In this document: positions 15,715 to 25,872 of the stretch, in pieces
Numbering within the stretch: position 1 is the first letter of the stretch
Layout of the letters: the number at the start of each line of letters is the position of its first letter
Assembly (NCBI RefSeq): GCF_011634775.1
Contig: NZ_JAALXT010000002.1
Location: 620,001 to 684,000 of the forward strand
DNA: 64,000 nt
Direction: 5' to 3'
From: Thalassoroseus pseudoceratinae
GTDB lineage: Bacteria > Planctomycetota > Planctomycetia > Planctomycetales > Planctomycetaceae
Program-made: the position numbers and the translations under genes
The notes under the pieces: model-generated
Told to the model about the DNA's origin: nothing
The model's input: only the letters and a program-made list of their open reading frames with translations
Database searches by the model: none

Positions 15715-18700
15715 ATGTTTACGAAAGCTCATTTGTTATTGACGCCGGGTTCGCTCGACGATGCGGAAGCCTTAGAATTGCTTAGCAATGTCAGTTTTGC
15801 GGATGCGGAACAGGCGCTAAAACGAATTCAAGGTTTGCCGACCAGCCCCACCAGTCGAGACGCCTTGGCAGCGTCGTTGCCGGCATTGTTGATTGCGTTG
15901 TCGGATGCCGTCATGCCGGACGGATCGTTGGTCAACTTCGAACGCTTCGTGCGAAGTGTGGCCGATCAGCCCGACATTCTCGAGTGCTTGGCCTCGAATC
16001 CGCGAGCGGTCGAAATCCTGGTGAAGCTGTTCGTGGGCAGTCAATTCCTGACCGAAATTTTGCTGCGAAATCCCGAATACTTGCAGCAACTCACGCAGCA
16101 TCGGCGATTGGCCGACATGAAAAGTCGTGATCAGTTCCTCGAAGAAGCGAACTCGCAGATCGCGTCGCTACCAACGGTCAAAGAAAAACTCGATGGGTTG
16201 CGGCGGTTTCAACATTGGGAATTGCTTCGGATCGGAGCGTGCGACTCGTTCGGTTTGTTCGATTTGAAGTCTGCGACGATTCAACTCTCGCTGCTTGCTG
16301 ATGCCATCGTGCAATGTTGTCTGTCATTGTTCGCCGATCAAGCCGGGATTGCGCTCGATGAATTTGTCGTGATTGCGTTTGGAAAGCTTGGCGGTGAGGA
16401 ACTCAATTACAGTTCCGATATCGATTTGGTGTTTCTATCCAGCGATGATGCCACCAAATATTGGCAACTCGGGCAGAAACTCATCCAGGCCCTTTCGGAG
16501 ACGACGGGGGAAGGGTTCCTGTACCGGGTCGATATGCGATTGCGTCCGTGGGGACGTTCGGGCGCATTGGTCAACACGATTGAGTCTCATTGGCAGTATC
16601 TCAAACGTGACGGGCGACAGTGGGAGAAACAAGCCCTCCTCAAAGCGCGACCGGTTGCGGGGAACTTGCAATTGGGGGCGAAGTTCGTCAAGCAAACACG
16701 ATCGTTGATCCTCGCAACATCCATCGACTCCGTCCGCTCACAGATTCGTGAGATGAAAGTCCGCATCGAAGACGGTCTAAAGAAACAGGGACGCGAGTGG
16801 GGGGAAGTCAAAAGCGGCACGGGATCGATCCGCGATGTCGAATTCACCACACAGTTTTTGCAACTGGCTCACGGGGCCAAATACCCGCAGGTGCTGAGTT
16901 TCAACACACTCGATGGCATCGCCCGACTTGCGGACGCGGGGTTGATCCAAGCGAATGAATATCGACTACTCTCCACCGGCTACACATTTTTGCGGACGGT
17001 CGAACACGCCTTGCAACTACTGCATTACAAGCAAACCCATACACTTCCCAGCGACGAACGCGGACGAGCGTGGTTGGCACGTCGATTGGATTACCCGAAC
17101 AGTCAGGAGTTCTTGCATCACTACGAACGGCAATGCGCCTCCATTCGCCGCATCTTCGAGAAATACATTGACCAAATCGACGAAACAACTTCGGAAACCG
17201 TAGCCGACTCCGAACGCCTGCCGGATCATCTCGCACATATGGATCGGTCTTATACCAACACCTTCAGCGAGCTTGCCATTGTCCGACATGCCGTCCTGAT
17301 GCGACGGCTTTCGAGCGACAATGTTGTCGAAGTCGATTCCAACGAGGAAACCCCGTCACGCTGGTTGGTCACAATCATTGGGTACGACTTACCCGGTGAT
17401 TTGTCGCTGATCTGCGGACTGATGTTCGTTTATGGATTCGATATCGAAAGTGGGCACGTCTTCACTGAGGAGCAAATGCCCGATCGGCAAATGCTCGACG
17501 GCGAACGTGGTTGGGAAGCGGGGCACTCCGGAGAAACGTTGCACCGAAAGTTCGTGAATGTCTTCCGCGTCCGTCCGCCCGAAAAAACGCCGCTCGATCT
17601 GTGGACACGTTATCGGAATGAGTTAGCGGAGATGATGCTGGAGGTTCGCGAAGGCGGAAGCAGCAAAGCGCAAGGGCGTCTGGCGAAACGTGTCGCGAGC
17701 GTATTCAAAACGTCATCCGAACCCGCCAGCGCGTTACTTCCCGTTCAGATCGAAATCGACGCAGACAGTTCCGATCAACACACCGTACTTCACATTCGAG
17801 GTGAGGACACGCCGGGGTTTCTCTATGAACTTTCCAATGCATTGACCACCGCGGGAATCGACATGTCGCGGGTCATCGTGAGTTCGGTCGGGCACCAAGT
17901 GTTCGACACGCTTTATGTGACCGATACCAACGGCTTGAAAGTCACCGACCCCGTACGAATTCAGGAACTGCGAACAACAGTGGTGTTGATCAAACACTTC
18001 ACGCATCTGTTGCCCCGATCGCCGAACCCGGAAGCCGCTCTGGTTCACTTTCGCGCTTTTCTCGACGAAGCCCGTCAGCGAGACAATTGGCTGGAGGAAC
18101 TGGGCTCGCTGCACCAACCGAAAGTTCTCAATGCGTTCGCAAAGGTAATGGGAGCCAGCGATTTCCTGTGGGAAGATTTTCTGCGGGTTCAACACGAGAA
18201 CCTGTTCCCGATCATTCGCGATGTCGAATCACTTGCTCGACGGAAACGTCCGGAAGAGTTGCGAAGCGAACTCGACGAGTTACTGCAAAACGTCACTGAT
18301 CGACGCGTCAAACGCAAAGTCCTCAACGACTTCAAAGACCGGGAAATGTTTCGCATCGACATGCGACACATCCTCGGGCACATCTCGGAGTTTGGCGAAT
18401 TCTCCGAAGAACTTTCTGTCCTGGCGGAACTCGTTGTGCAGAACGCATACCGGATTTGCGACAGCGAACTTCGCGAAAAATACGGAACGCCGCGATTGCC
18501 GAACGGAGAGGAGTGCGGGTTGTGTATTGCGGCTTTGGGGAAGTTTGGCGGACGTGAACTCGGTTATGCGTCGGACATCGAATTGATGTTTCTCTACGAA
18601 GGCGAAGGTCGGACCGATCGGACAGACAATTCCATCTCGGTTTCGGACTACTACGTCGAGTTGGCTGGAGCGTTTCGGAAGGCCATCACGGCGCGGCAGG

Positions 18701-19389
18701 AAGGAAGTTTTCAGATTGATTTGCGGTTGCGTCCGTATGGTCGAGCCGGTCGGTTGGCGGTTCCCCGAGAGATGTTCGAGACGTACTTCGGACCGGATGG
18801 CGATGCTTGGCCTTATGAACGTCAGTCGTTGGTTCGCTTCCGACCGATCGCCGGAGATGCGGATTTCGGAGCGGAACTCGTGGCCTTGCGAGACTCGATC
18901 ATCTATACCGGCAGTGCATTCGATCGTGCCGCCATGCGAGCCATGCGGGAGCGTCAGGTCATGCAACTTGTCAAAGCCGACACCGTGCATGCCAAACTGA
19001 GTCATGGGGGATTGGTCGACTGCGAATACCTCGTGCAAGGTCTTCAAATGACGTACAGCAAGAACAATCCATCGCTACATACACCAAACACTCTCCAAGC
19101 GATGGAGTCGCTGCATGAGCTTGGCTACTTATCATCGATTGACTACGAAGAACTCCGAGACGCCTATATCTTTTTGAGACGTTTGATCGATGCGCTTCGG
19201 GTTGTTCGTGGGAATGCCAAGGACCTCACCGTTCCATCGACAGACAGCGAAGAATTTATTTTTCTTTCGCGGCGGTTGGGGTACGGCAACGATCCGACAC
19301 GGCTGCAAACGACGATCGAGCGGGCGCTCGAATGTGTATCGGAAATGAGTGGCTTGCTCGATCGTCCCAATCAATCGCCCGCTTATTGA
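15715..19389 (+). CDS. glnE: GlnE-type glutamine synthetase adenylyltransferase with internal ACT-like domains
   Basis: A 1224-residue protein related to the bifunctional GlnE that adds AMP to, and removes it from, glutamine synthetase. Two nucleotidyltransferase domains are present: FGKLGGEELNYSSDIDLVFL near residue 222 and LGKFGGRELGYASDIELMFL near 941, each with the G-G-x-E-L and D-x-D/E signature. Each is followed by a LRLRP(W/Y)GR(S/A)G segment and a helical region. Between them, at about 545-620 and 685-760, lie two ACT-like segments (VTIIGYDLPGDLSLICGLM and LHIRGEDTPGFLYELSNAL). Standard GlnE proteins are about 950 residues and lack these, so this form may sense a small ligand directly. 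The ATG at 15715 follows a GGTCACAGG leader. Confidence 0.88.
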   Translation: MFTKAHLLLTPGSLDDAEALELLSNVSFADAEQALKRIQGLPTSPTSRDALAASLPALLIALSDAVMPDGSLVNFERFVRSVADQPDILECLASNPRAVEILVKLFVGSQFLTEILLRNPEYLQQLTQHRRLADMKSRDQFLEEANSQIASLPTVKEKLDGLRRFQHWELLRIGACDSFGLFDLKSATIQLSLLADAIVQCCLSLFADQAGIALDEFVVIAFGKLGGEELNYSSDIDLVFLSSDDATKYWQLGQKLIQALSETTGEGFLYRVDMRLRPWGRSGALVNTIESHWQYLKRDGRQWEKQALLKARPVAGNLQLGAKFVKQTRSLILATSIDSVRSQIREMKVRIEDGLKKQGREWGEVKSGTGSIRDVEFTTQFLQLAHGAKYPQVLSFNTLDGIARLADAGLIQANEYRLLSTGYTFLRTVEHALQLLHYKQTHTLPSDERGRAWLARRLDYPNSQEFLHHYERQCASIRRIFEKYIDQIDETTSETVADSERLPDHLAHMDRSYTNTFSELAIVRHAVLMRRLSSDNVVEVDSNEETPSRWLVTIIGYDLPGDLSLICGLMFVYGFDIESGHVFTEEQMPDRQMLDGERGWEAGHSGETLHRKFVNVFRVRPPEKTPLDLWTRYRNELAEMMLEVREGGSSKAQGRLAKRVASVFKTSSEPASALLPVQIEIDADSSDQHTVLHIRGEDTPGFLYELSNALTTAGIDMSRVIVSSVGHQVFDTLYVTDTNGLKVTDPVRIQELRTTVVLIKHFTHLLPRSPNPEAALVHFRAFLDEARQRDNWLEELGSLHQPKVLNAFAKVMGASDFLWEDFLRVQHENLFPIIRDVESLARRKRPEELRSELDELLQNVTDRRVKRKVLNDFKDREMFRIDMRHILGHISEFGEFSEELSVLAELVVQNAYRICDSELREKYGTPRLPNGEECGLCIAALGKFGGRELGYASDIELMFLYEGEGRTDRTDNSISVSDYYVELAGAFRKAITARQEGSFQIDLRLRPYGRAGRLAVPREMFETYFGPDGDAWPYERQSLVRFRPIAGDADFGAELVALRDSIIYTGSAFDRAAMRAMRERQVMQLVKADTVHAKLSHGGLVDCEYLVQGLQMTYSKNNPSLHTPNTLQAMESLHELGYLSSIDYEELRDAYIFLRRLIDALRVVRGNAKDLTVPSTDSEEFIFLSRRLGYGNDPTRLQTTIERALECVSEMSGLLDRPNQSPAY

Positions 19390-20780
19390 CCACCAAGCGA
19401 TTCCGTCGAGAGCCCCGCGTGCAGAATCTTCAATTGGATATTGAGCTTCAAACCACTGCTGCGATGATGAATGATTTCAAGCAATTTGTTGTAAAGCAGT
19501 GAGGGGTTTTCTTGCGAATAGTAGCCGGTGATCACACTAATGAGGCCGAGTAAGTCGCTGCACAATCCGAGATACAACAGGAATTCGCGACGTCGTTCTG
19601 CATCTTGCACGCCGAGAACGTCTTTGTTGCTCTGATGCATACTGATCAAACTAATGAGCGTGTTGAGTTCATTGAACCGGCGGCGATACGTTGTGACCTC
19701 CAACCCCATGAGCGCCAGGAATGCAAGTCCGATGTAAACCAGAATGCTGAGAAATGCTTCGATCCCTTCAAACATCCCAATCGACTCCCGAACGGTCGGC
19801 TCGAAACCAAAATCAGTAAGCGTATTCGGGTTGGTATCGAGCAGTTTCGCGGCTTCCGCAAAGAGACGCGGTGTGAGATCCGCTCGGGCCACCAAGAATG
19901 CGGAGACTGTAAAGCACTCAACAGGTTCGGTGGGTGTCGAAGGGCTAGCCAACAGGTAACCGGCGGGAATCTCACGCGGCGTGATGTAGTTTAATCGAGC
20001 GAACCGAGCCCCAAGTTCCGTCGAAGCCAATCGAAACCCCGCTTGACGGATGCGTCGGATGCCCGCAAGCGTTTCGTCGCTTGTGAGATCCTTGACAACC
20101 AACGCTGCGTCGATGTCGTTCGGTATATTGAACTCGGGATTGCGAGTCATCTCACGCCATTGATGGTTGTACTCCACACGATCGGATGTTCCCCACAACG
20201 CAACGATATCACGAGCCACCGTATGGCTGCCTTGGTCGGGAAAGGATGTCAGAATCTTCCGGACATCTTGCGTGCTCTCAATCCCGTCCCGTAGGAAGAA
20301 CAACAGGGTTTCCGTATTGGGGATACTCAAGCGAGGCAGATCGCGAGGGATCGAAATGCCGCCTTGCACAAATGCAACATCGGCTTCACCGGATTCGAGC
20401 TTCGCAACGCTTTCCCGCGAACCGAGCACATCGACTTGACTAAACTTGACGCGTCCGCCACCTGCGACACGATCGTGCAACGCCACGGCATCACGAACCG
20501 GCAACGCGATTTTCAGTGTCGAGACGTGAAAGAACCGGAAATACAGCCACAAGCTGAAAAACAGAAGTGTGAGCGCCAAGAAAATGACGGGGAGACGGTG
20601 CAACCCCCACGGTTTCCGAATTTGCCGAGCCACGTGTTCGGCTTCCCGAGCGGCGTCTCGAACTCCGATGGCAACACCACTCAATCCGGCGTGCGTCGGG
20701 AGTTCCTGTTGCACCCGATCCACCAGGCTCTCGGCGCGTTCGATCACTGGACCGATTCGCAAATGAATCATTTTGCTCAT
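19383..20780 (-). CDS. TAXI-family (TRAP-type) solute-binding protein, membrane-anchored
   Basis: A 465-residue protein with a cytoplasmic N-terminus of about 65 residues and a membrane segment (LPVIFLALTLLFFSLWLYF). An extracytoplasmic binding domain of the NMT1/TAXI type follows: LKIALPVRDAVALHD, then VAKLESGEADVAFVQGG, with a later EIPAGYLLASP segment. A second membrane segment lies near residue 350 (AFLSILVYIGLAFLALMGL), and a cytoplasmic helical tail follows. No TRAP permease is adjacent; instead it follows the SulP gene by 64 bases in the same direction. It may bind an anion or act as a sensor for the transporter. Its 3' end overlaps glnE by seven bases, converging. Confidence 0.7.
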   Translation of the reverse strand: MSKMIHLRIGPVIERAESLVDRVQQELPTHAGLSGVAIGVRDAAREAEHVARQIRKPWGLHRLPVIFLALTLLFFSLWLYFRFFHVSTLKIALPVRDAVALHDRVAGGGRVKFSQVDVLGSRESVAKLESGEADVAFVQGGISIPRDLPRLSIPNTETLLFFLRDGIESTQDVRKILTSFPDQGSHTVARDIVALWGTSDRVEYNHQWREMTRNPEFNIPNDIDAALVVKDLTSDETLAGIRRIRQAGFRLASTELGARFARLNYITPREIPAGYLLASPSTPTEPVECFTVSAFLVARADLTPRLFAEAAKLLDTNPNTLTDFGFEPTVRESIGMFEGIEAFLSILVYIGLAFLALMGLEVTTYRRRFNELNTLISLISMHQSNKDVLGVQDAERRREFLLYLGLCSDLLGLISVITGYYSQENPSLLYNKLLEIIHHRSSGLKLNIQLKILHAGLSTESLGGQ

Positions 20781-20844
20781 TTGCGTTGTCTCCTGTTCGA
20801 CTGCAAACGGAATTCATCGGCCGCATGTTGATTGGAATCGCCGA

Positions 20845-22836
20845 TCAATGCTGCACCGTCTGGACTGAGGACTCGGACTGACGTGTGTAGCGGGCGTAGA
20901 GTTGGTCCCAGTCGATCTGAATGGATCCACCGGTGGTCTCGTGTTGTTTCGCCCAGTTTTGCATTAACTCGAGACATGCATGATCAATGAAAGTCAGCCG
21001 TTCAAATTGCACGTGAAGTTCTGCCCCATTGGGCACTCGTTCCAACTCTCGCGCGAATGTCGGTAACCGTAAAAAAGTGGCGGCGCCACTCAACGTGAGG
21101 ACGGCGTAGGTTTCAGACTCAAGATTGAGATCAGTTTCCAATCGCGAGAAATTCAAAAGCAACTTGATGGCTGAGATCACAATTCCCACGATCACACCGC
21201 TGAGGAGATCGAAGCAGACGATTGTCACGAGCGTCGCAAAATAAATCAGGACTTCGCCTTTTCCGTACTCAGCGAGTTTCTTGATGCCTCCTGGGTTCAC
21301 GAGTTTATAGCCGATGTGAACCAGCATCCCCGCCAACGCCGCAGTCGGGATCAAGCGAAGAACAAATGCCAATCCGACGATGAAGACAAGCAACCAAACA
21401 CCGTGCAGCACAGCGGACCACCTTGTGCGTCCCCCCGCCTGTACGTTGGCTGCAGATCGTACGATTACGCCGGTCATCGGCAGTGCACCGAACAACCCGC
21501 AGACCATGTTGCCCACACCTTGTGCCCGCAATTCCTTGTTGTAATCAGTTCGCACCCCGACCACCATTTGATCGACCGCGACTGCACACAAGAGGGTTTC
21601 GGCACTGGCGACCAATGCGATGACCATGGCAGCGGTGAAGATCGCTGAGATGTCCGTGTTCTGAAAAACCGTCCCAGACGGGATATGCAGGGATTCCAAC
21701 AGTTGATCGGGAATTTCGACGTAAAGTACTGGCAATTGCAGCCAAGCCGCCACTGCTGTGACAATACTGATGGCCAGCAACGGACCCGGCACAAGTTTGA
21801 GACGGGCGCTTTTGCTCGCGATCATGTTCCACACGATGATAATCAAGATCGTCAGAACGCCAATTTTCGCGGCCCAATCGTGATTCGTCACGCTTTGCTC
21901 AAGTTGTAAAATCGTATCGTCGGCGGCTTGCTGCGAACCTCGCACATTGAGGACCCGATTCTTCTGCAAGTCTGCTAAGGCGGCATCATTGGCTTCTTGT
22001 GCCGCGACGACGGCTTTGTGAACGCGGGTGGCTTTTTGGTCTGTGCCGTGCGTGACTTCCCACTCATCAAGTTCCTGTGAAAGCCGATCGAGTTTCTCAT
22101 TGATCGCCTGCTGTCTAGGGATCAACTCTTTGAATCCAGCTTCCGTGATCTTCAACTGAGCGGGATCGATGTTCCCGTTTTCGATCTGTGTGAACGCCAA
22201 CTCCGGAACGACTTCACCGACGGCTTCATGAAGGTCCACCTGCTCAGCATGCAAGATCCCCAGTTCTTTCAAGTGTTGCGTCCGGAAGACTCGTTCTTCA
22301 CGCGGATGCAGAGTCGGCCACGGCAATCCTTTTGCAATCGCTTGTGGAATTGCCATGAGATTCTGCAGTCCGCTGCCTTTGGGAGAATCATCGACCATCA
22401 CGTGGAATTGACTGGCGAAGATCAAGACGCCAATTCCGGCCAACATGCCTTTGATCACAGCGGGCGCGACCGCTCGAAACCATTGTCCAAGTCGCAAAAC
22501 ACCGGCCAACAGTTGCAATCCACCGGCGAGCAGAACGACGATTCCCAGCGTTTCCAGACCGTGCTTTTGAACAAGGTCGTAAACAATGACCGTCAATCCC
22601 GCCGCGGGACCGCTGACCTGCAACGGTGCTCCGGCGAGCATCCCAACGACGATGCCACCCACGATTCCCGTGACCAAACCCGCAGCGACCGGGACACCCG
22701 AGGCAATTGCGATGCCCATGCACAATGGCAATGCGACTAGAAAAACCACGACGGACGCTAAGATGTCCGTCTTCCAGGCCGGCGAAGCTGGACTGGGCAG
22801 CTCGGATGGTCTGGGAATGCTCTCGTCGTCGTTCAT
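20845..22836 (-). CDS. SulP-family anion transporter with an enlarged loop and STAS domain
   Basis: A 663-residue inner-membrane transporter of the SulP (SLC26-like) family, which moves sulfate, bicarbonate or similar anions. Helix 1 reads DILASVVVFLVALPLCMGIAIASG, followed by the family segment GIVGGIVVGMLAGAPLQVSGPAAGL. The later helices include FIVGLAFVLRLIPTAALAGML, and a C-terminal STAS domain (about 575-660) contains TFIDHACLELMQNW. Unusual for the family is a hydrophilic insert of about 150 residues after the fifth helix (about 165-310), part of it coiled-coil-like (INEKLDRLSQELDEW). The ATG at 22836 is preferred to the GTG at 22866. It is probably co-transcribed with the TAXI-type gene. 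Confidence 0.88.
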   Translation of the reverse strand: MNDDESIPRPSELPSPASPAWKTDILASVVVFLVALPLCMGIAIASGVPVAAGLVTGIVGGIVVGMLAGAPLQVSGPAAGLTVIVYDLVQKHGLETLGIVVLLAGGLQLLAGVLRLGQWFRAVAPAVIKGMLAGIGVLIFASQFHVMVDDSPKGSGLQNLMAIPQAIAKGLPWPTLHPREERVFRTQHLKELGILHAEQVDLHEAVGEVVPELAFTQIENGNIDPAQLKITEAGFKELIPRQQAINEKLDRLSQELDEWEVTHGTDQKATRVHKAVVAAQEANDAALADLQKNRVLNVRGSQQAADDTILQLEQSVTNHDWAAKIGVLTILIIIVWNMIASKSARLKLVPGPLLAISIVTAVAAWLQLPVLYVEIPDQLLESLHIPSGTVFQNTDISAIFTAAMVIALVASAETLLCAVAVDQMVVGVRTDYNKELRAQGVGNMVCGLFGALPMTGVIVRSAANVQAGGRTRWSAVLHGVWLLVFIVGLAFVLRLIPTAALAGMLVHIGYKLVNPGGIKKLAEYGKGEVLIYFATLVTIVCFDLLSGVIVGIVISAIKLLLNFSRLETDLNLESETYAVLTLSGAATFLRLPTFARELERVPNGAELHVQFERLTFIDHACLELMQNWAKQHETTGGSIQIDWDQLYARYTRQSESSVQTVQH

Positions 22837-22995
22837 GGGGCGCGATCCTGAATCAAACGGTTTCACAAGGTGTGTCGTAAGGAATCAGGCGGCATCATGC
22901 AAAGAATGCGATGACATCACAATGCCAACCCTAGGTTGACGGATGCATCGCATTGCGTTTTCTGGTTGTCGGTACGCTTGTACTTTAGCGGCAAA

Positions 22996-24051
22996 TTACC
23001 AAGCGTAGACCACGCCGAATGAAGGACCATGGAACAACGCATCGGTTGTTTCACTCAGCCGGTTCGGGGTGTTTGCTCCTAATGCGGGAGCGACTGCGGT
23101 GCCAGGCAGTTGTTGGGAACCCATCGCCTGACTTCCCAGAACAATCAGGTGATAACCTGCTCGCACGGAAAGTTGTTCGGTCAACCAATAGGAACCTTGA
23201 ATTCCCAAGTCGGCTCCGACGCCGAATTCCACATCGCCGTCGTCGTTCTGTGTGACCCGACTCGTTTGGCCCGGACGGAAAAACCCATTCGGATCGTTGA
23301 GAGTGTTCGTTGCGACGGAGTCGTAAGCGTTCGCGTACATCAAGCCTTTGACAGTTGCGGACAGCGTGAAGTTCTTCACATGCCAGTCCAGCACACCACC
23401 GAGTTGGAGGCCGATGTTGTAGTTGTCGGTCTCGACGGTGTTCTGCTCCGTGGCGATTGCCGGCCCCGGTTGCGGAGCGAGAGCAAACACGTCGAACTGA
23501 TCACCGAAGTGAATGAAGCGGAAACCGGTGATTAACGTGGTTTGCAACGTACAGGAGCAATCCCGCAGACGATGTCGGAGATTCAATTCTCCATTGTGTA
23601 ATTCCGATTCGCCACTGGCCGACACGCGTGTCGCGAAGTTCTGGATGGCTAACGACGCCGCCGTGATCCGCAATCCCGAATTGATCGGCCGCGTCACACT
23701 GGCTCGGTCGCCCGTCCAGTCATTGATGCCGAAATAGACTGCTTCGAGTGATTGCCGCTCAGACAGGGCAGCACCCGCAGCGATGCGAAAGCCGCTTTCA
23801 AGATCGAAATGCACTTCCTCGGACACCAGCACGTCCGGTCGTCCGACCTGTCCGCGACTGTTCAGAGCTGCAATGGTTGTACCGTTGGTCTCGTCTCGTG
23901 CGAGAAACAAGGCGTCCAGCTCAACGTAAATGTCTTCCGCCGCTGGAGTTCGGTCCCAGAGCAATGCGAAATCCTGTGCCTGACTGGCAGCAGAAGAGCT
24001 CAACGCCCAGATGCCAACGATCCACGCGAACAGCCGTTTATTGGCTTTCAT
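22996..24051 (-). CDS. BBP7-like outer-membrane beta-barrel protein
   Basis: A 351-residue exported protein with a signal peptide (MKANKRLFAWIVGIWALSSSAASQAQ). The strand-rich body has alternating hydrophobic residues and a typical C-terminal end with aromatic residues (FGVVYAW). Features such as DIYVELDALFLARD, ESGFRIAAGAALSERQSLEAVYFG and LRHRLRDC fit the BBP7 family of planctomycete barrels. The ATG at 24051, with GGAGG upstream, begins the signal peptide; the frame is open to 24228. It stands alone on the minus strand, divergent from a sulfatase. Confidence 0.78.
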   Translation of the reverse strand: MKANKRLFAWIVGIWALSSSAASQAQDFALLWDRTPAAEDIYVELDALFLARDETNGTTIAALNSRGQVGRPDVLVSEEVHFDLESGFRIAAGAALSERQSLEAVYFGINDWTGDRASVTRPINSGLRITAASLAIQNFATRVSASGESELHNGELNLRHRLRDCSCTLQTTLITGFRFIHFGDQFDVFALAPQPGPAIATEQNTVETDNYNIGLQLGGVLDWHVKNFTLSATVKGLMYANAYDSVATNTLNDPNGFFRPGQTSRVTQNDDGDVEFGVGADLGIQGSYWLTEQLSVRAGYHLIVLGSQAMGSQQLPGTAVAPALGANTPNRLSETTDALFHGPSFGVVYAW

Positions 24052-24391
24052 CAATTCATCCTCCGCAGTGGAGCAGCCTATTGACAACCGAATTCCTACA
24101 ACCCGGTCATCCCTAATAATAGTTATCGCCAGAATGATCCGTGAACTCGACACAACTTGCCCATGTTTATGCGGAACAGACGAATCCGTATATCGCAGCA
24201 CGTCTTCCCGTTTCACCACGTCAACCAAATTGACGTTTGCGTCAGGTAACTCTCATCGGTTGGTGACGGCTCCACTCAGATGTTATTCTCGGTGACGCCG
24301 TCTCGATGAGCGTTCCCATGTGCTTGGCGAATTTCGGTGGCGGTGTGGTTTCCGCTGACGGTTGGAAGGAATTGGACTTTCTGTTTTCTCA
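24052..24391 (+). other. Divergent intergenic region with small repeats
   Basis: About 340 bases between the BBP7 gene and the first sulfatase. A short palindrome TGACG-TTTG-CGTCA lies at 24231-24244. The 11-mer ATGAGCGTTCC occurs twice, at 24306 and at the sulfatase start 24392, out of frame with each other. Both promoters should lie here. Confidence 0.5.
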
Positions 24392-25834
24392 ATGAGCGTT
24401 CCTATGATAAGTCGACTTGGTTTGCTGGTACTTCTGTGTTCTCTCAGCATGGATCGGATTCCGATTGCAGCGGCTGAGCGTCCGAATGTGATCTTCTTTC
24501 TCTCCGATGACCAACGGGCGGACTTTCTCTCGTGTGCCGGGCATCCGATTTTGAAGACTCCGAACATCGACGCACTTGCCGGTCGCGGCACGCGGTTCCG
24601 GAATGCGTTTGTCACGACGAGTATCTGCGCTGCGAGTCGCGCGACGTTGTTCACAGGGTTGTGGGAACGCAGTCACAAATACACATTCGGAACGCCACCG
24701 ATCGCCGAGGAATTGATCGCCGACAGTTATCCGGCTCGATTGAAGCAATCCGGTTATCGCACGGGTTTTGTGGGCAAATTTGGTGTGGGAGTTCCCCGCA
24801 GTGCGCCTAAGCAAATGTTTGATTCGTTTGTCTCGTTGAATCGCAATCCGTATTTCAAGAAACAAGCCGACGGAAGTACCCGCCATCTGACGGACCTCAC
24901 CGGAGACAAAGCAATCGAGTTCCTTCGGTCATGCGATGCGGATCAATCGTTTTGCTTGTCGGTCAGTTTCAATGCCTCGCACGCGGAGGATAGTGACAAG
25001 AAAGATCATTACCCGTGGCCGCCCACTGAAGACGGCCTGTATGAAGATGTCACGATTCCGCCACCACTCATCGAAATGGATTTTCATAAACAGTTGCCGA
25101 AATTCCTTCAGACTTCGATGAATCGTGATCGGTTTTACTGGCGATGGGACACGCCCGAGAAGTATCAGAAGAACGTCAAAGCCTATTACCGGATGATTAC
25201 AGGTTTAGATCGCAACATTGGTCGTGTGTTGGCGGCACTTGACGAATTGGGACGGATGGAGAACACCGTCGTCGTGTTCATGGGAGACAATGGTTACTAC
25301 AAGGGCTCACGTGGGTTTGCAGGCAAGTGGAGTCATTATGAAGAGTCGCTCCGTGTGCCGCTGGTCGTTGCTGACTTCCGTCAAAAACCACAGGCTCGTG
25401 TTGCCGATCAGATGGCTTTGAACGTCGATGTACCGGCTACGATTCTCGATTACGCAATCGGCAAGATTCCAGACCGATACCAAGGCCGTAGTCTCAAGCC
25501 GATTGTTCAAGGCCAATCACCATCGGATTGGCGAACCGACTTCTTCTGCGAACACTTGATGGATCGGGCGGAAATTCCCAAGTGGGAGGGCGTCCGCGGA
25601 GACCGTTATGTCTACGCCCGGTACTTCCAACACTTGCCCGAGGGAGAATTCTTGCACGACTTGAAAACCGATCCCGAACAGCGAATCAATCTGGTCGGCG
25701 ATCCCAAGTCGAAGGAAATTCTCGAACAAATGCGGAAGCGATGTGACGAACTTCGCGACGAACGCGGCGGTGAGTACACGCAGGCCAAATTCCCGACACA
25801 GCGATATTTGAAGTCGCTTCGGAACTCGAAATAG
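24392..25834 (+). CDS. Sulfatase (formylglycine type), secreted
   Basis: A 480-residue type I sulfatase that hydrolyses sulfate esters, probably on marine polysaccharides. A signal peptide ([20 protein letters not shown]) precedes the metal-binding strand [16 protein letters not shown]. The formylglycine site is C-A-A-S-R near residue 79, an acceptable C-x-(P/A)-x-R version rather than the common CxPSR. A second metal-site strand is [13 protein letters not shown] near 300. The start may be the ATG at 24392 or 24404. It is not next to a formylglycine-generating enzyme gene. Confidence 0.92.
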   Translation: MSVPMISRLGLLVLLCSLSMDRIPIAAAERPNVIFFLSDDQRADFLSCAGHPILKTPNIDALAGRGTRFRNAFVTTSICAASRATLFTGLWERSHKYTFGTPPIAEELIADSYPARLKQSGYRTGFVGKFGVGVPRSAPKQMFDSFVSLNRNPYFKKQADGSTRHLTDLTGDKAIEFLRSCDADQSFCLSVSFNASHAEDSDKKDHYPWPPTEDGLYEDVTIPPPLIEMDFHKQLPKFLQTSMNRDRFYWRWDTPEKYQKNVKAYYRMITGLDRNIGRVLAALDELGRMENTVVVFMGDNGYYKGSRGFAGKWSHYEESLRVPLVVADFRQKPQARVADQMALNVDVPATILDYAIGKIPDRYQGRSLKPIVQGQSPSDWRTDFFCEHLMDRAEIPKWEGVRGDRYVYARYFQHLPEGEFLHDLKTDPEQRINLVGDPKSKEILEQMRKRCDELRDERGGEYTQAKFPTQRYLKSLRNSK

Positions 25835-25872
25835 AAATCTGCTCAACCACGGAATGCCAATCGCACCACGAC

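Noticed and set aside
18280-19047. A 255-codon antisense ORF in glnE
   Set aside because: Shadow of the conserved second nucleotidyltransferase domain.
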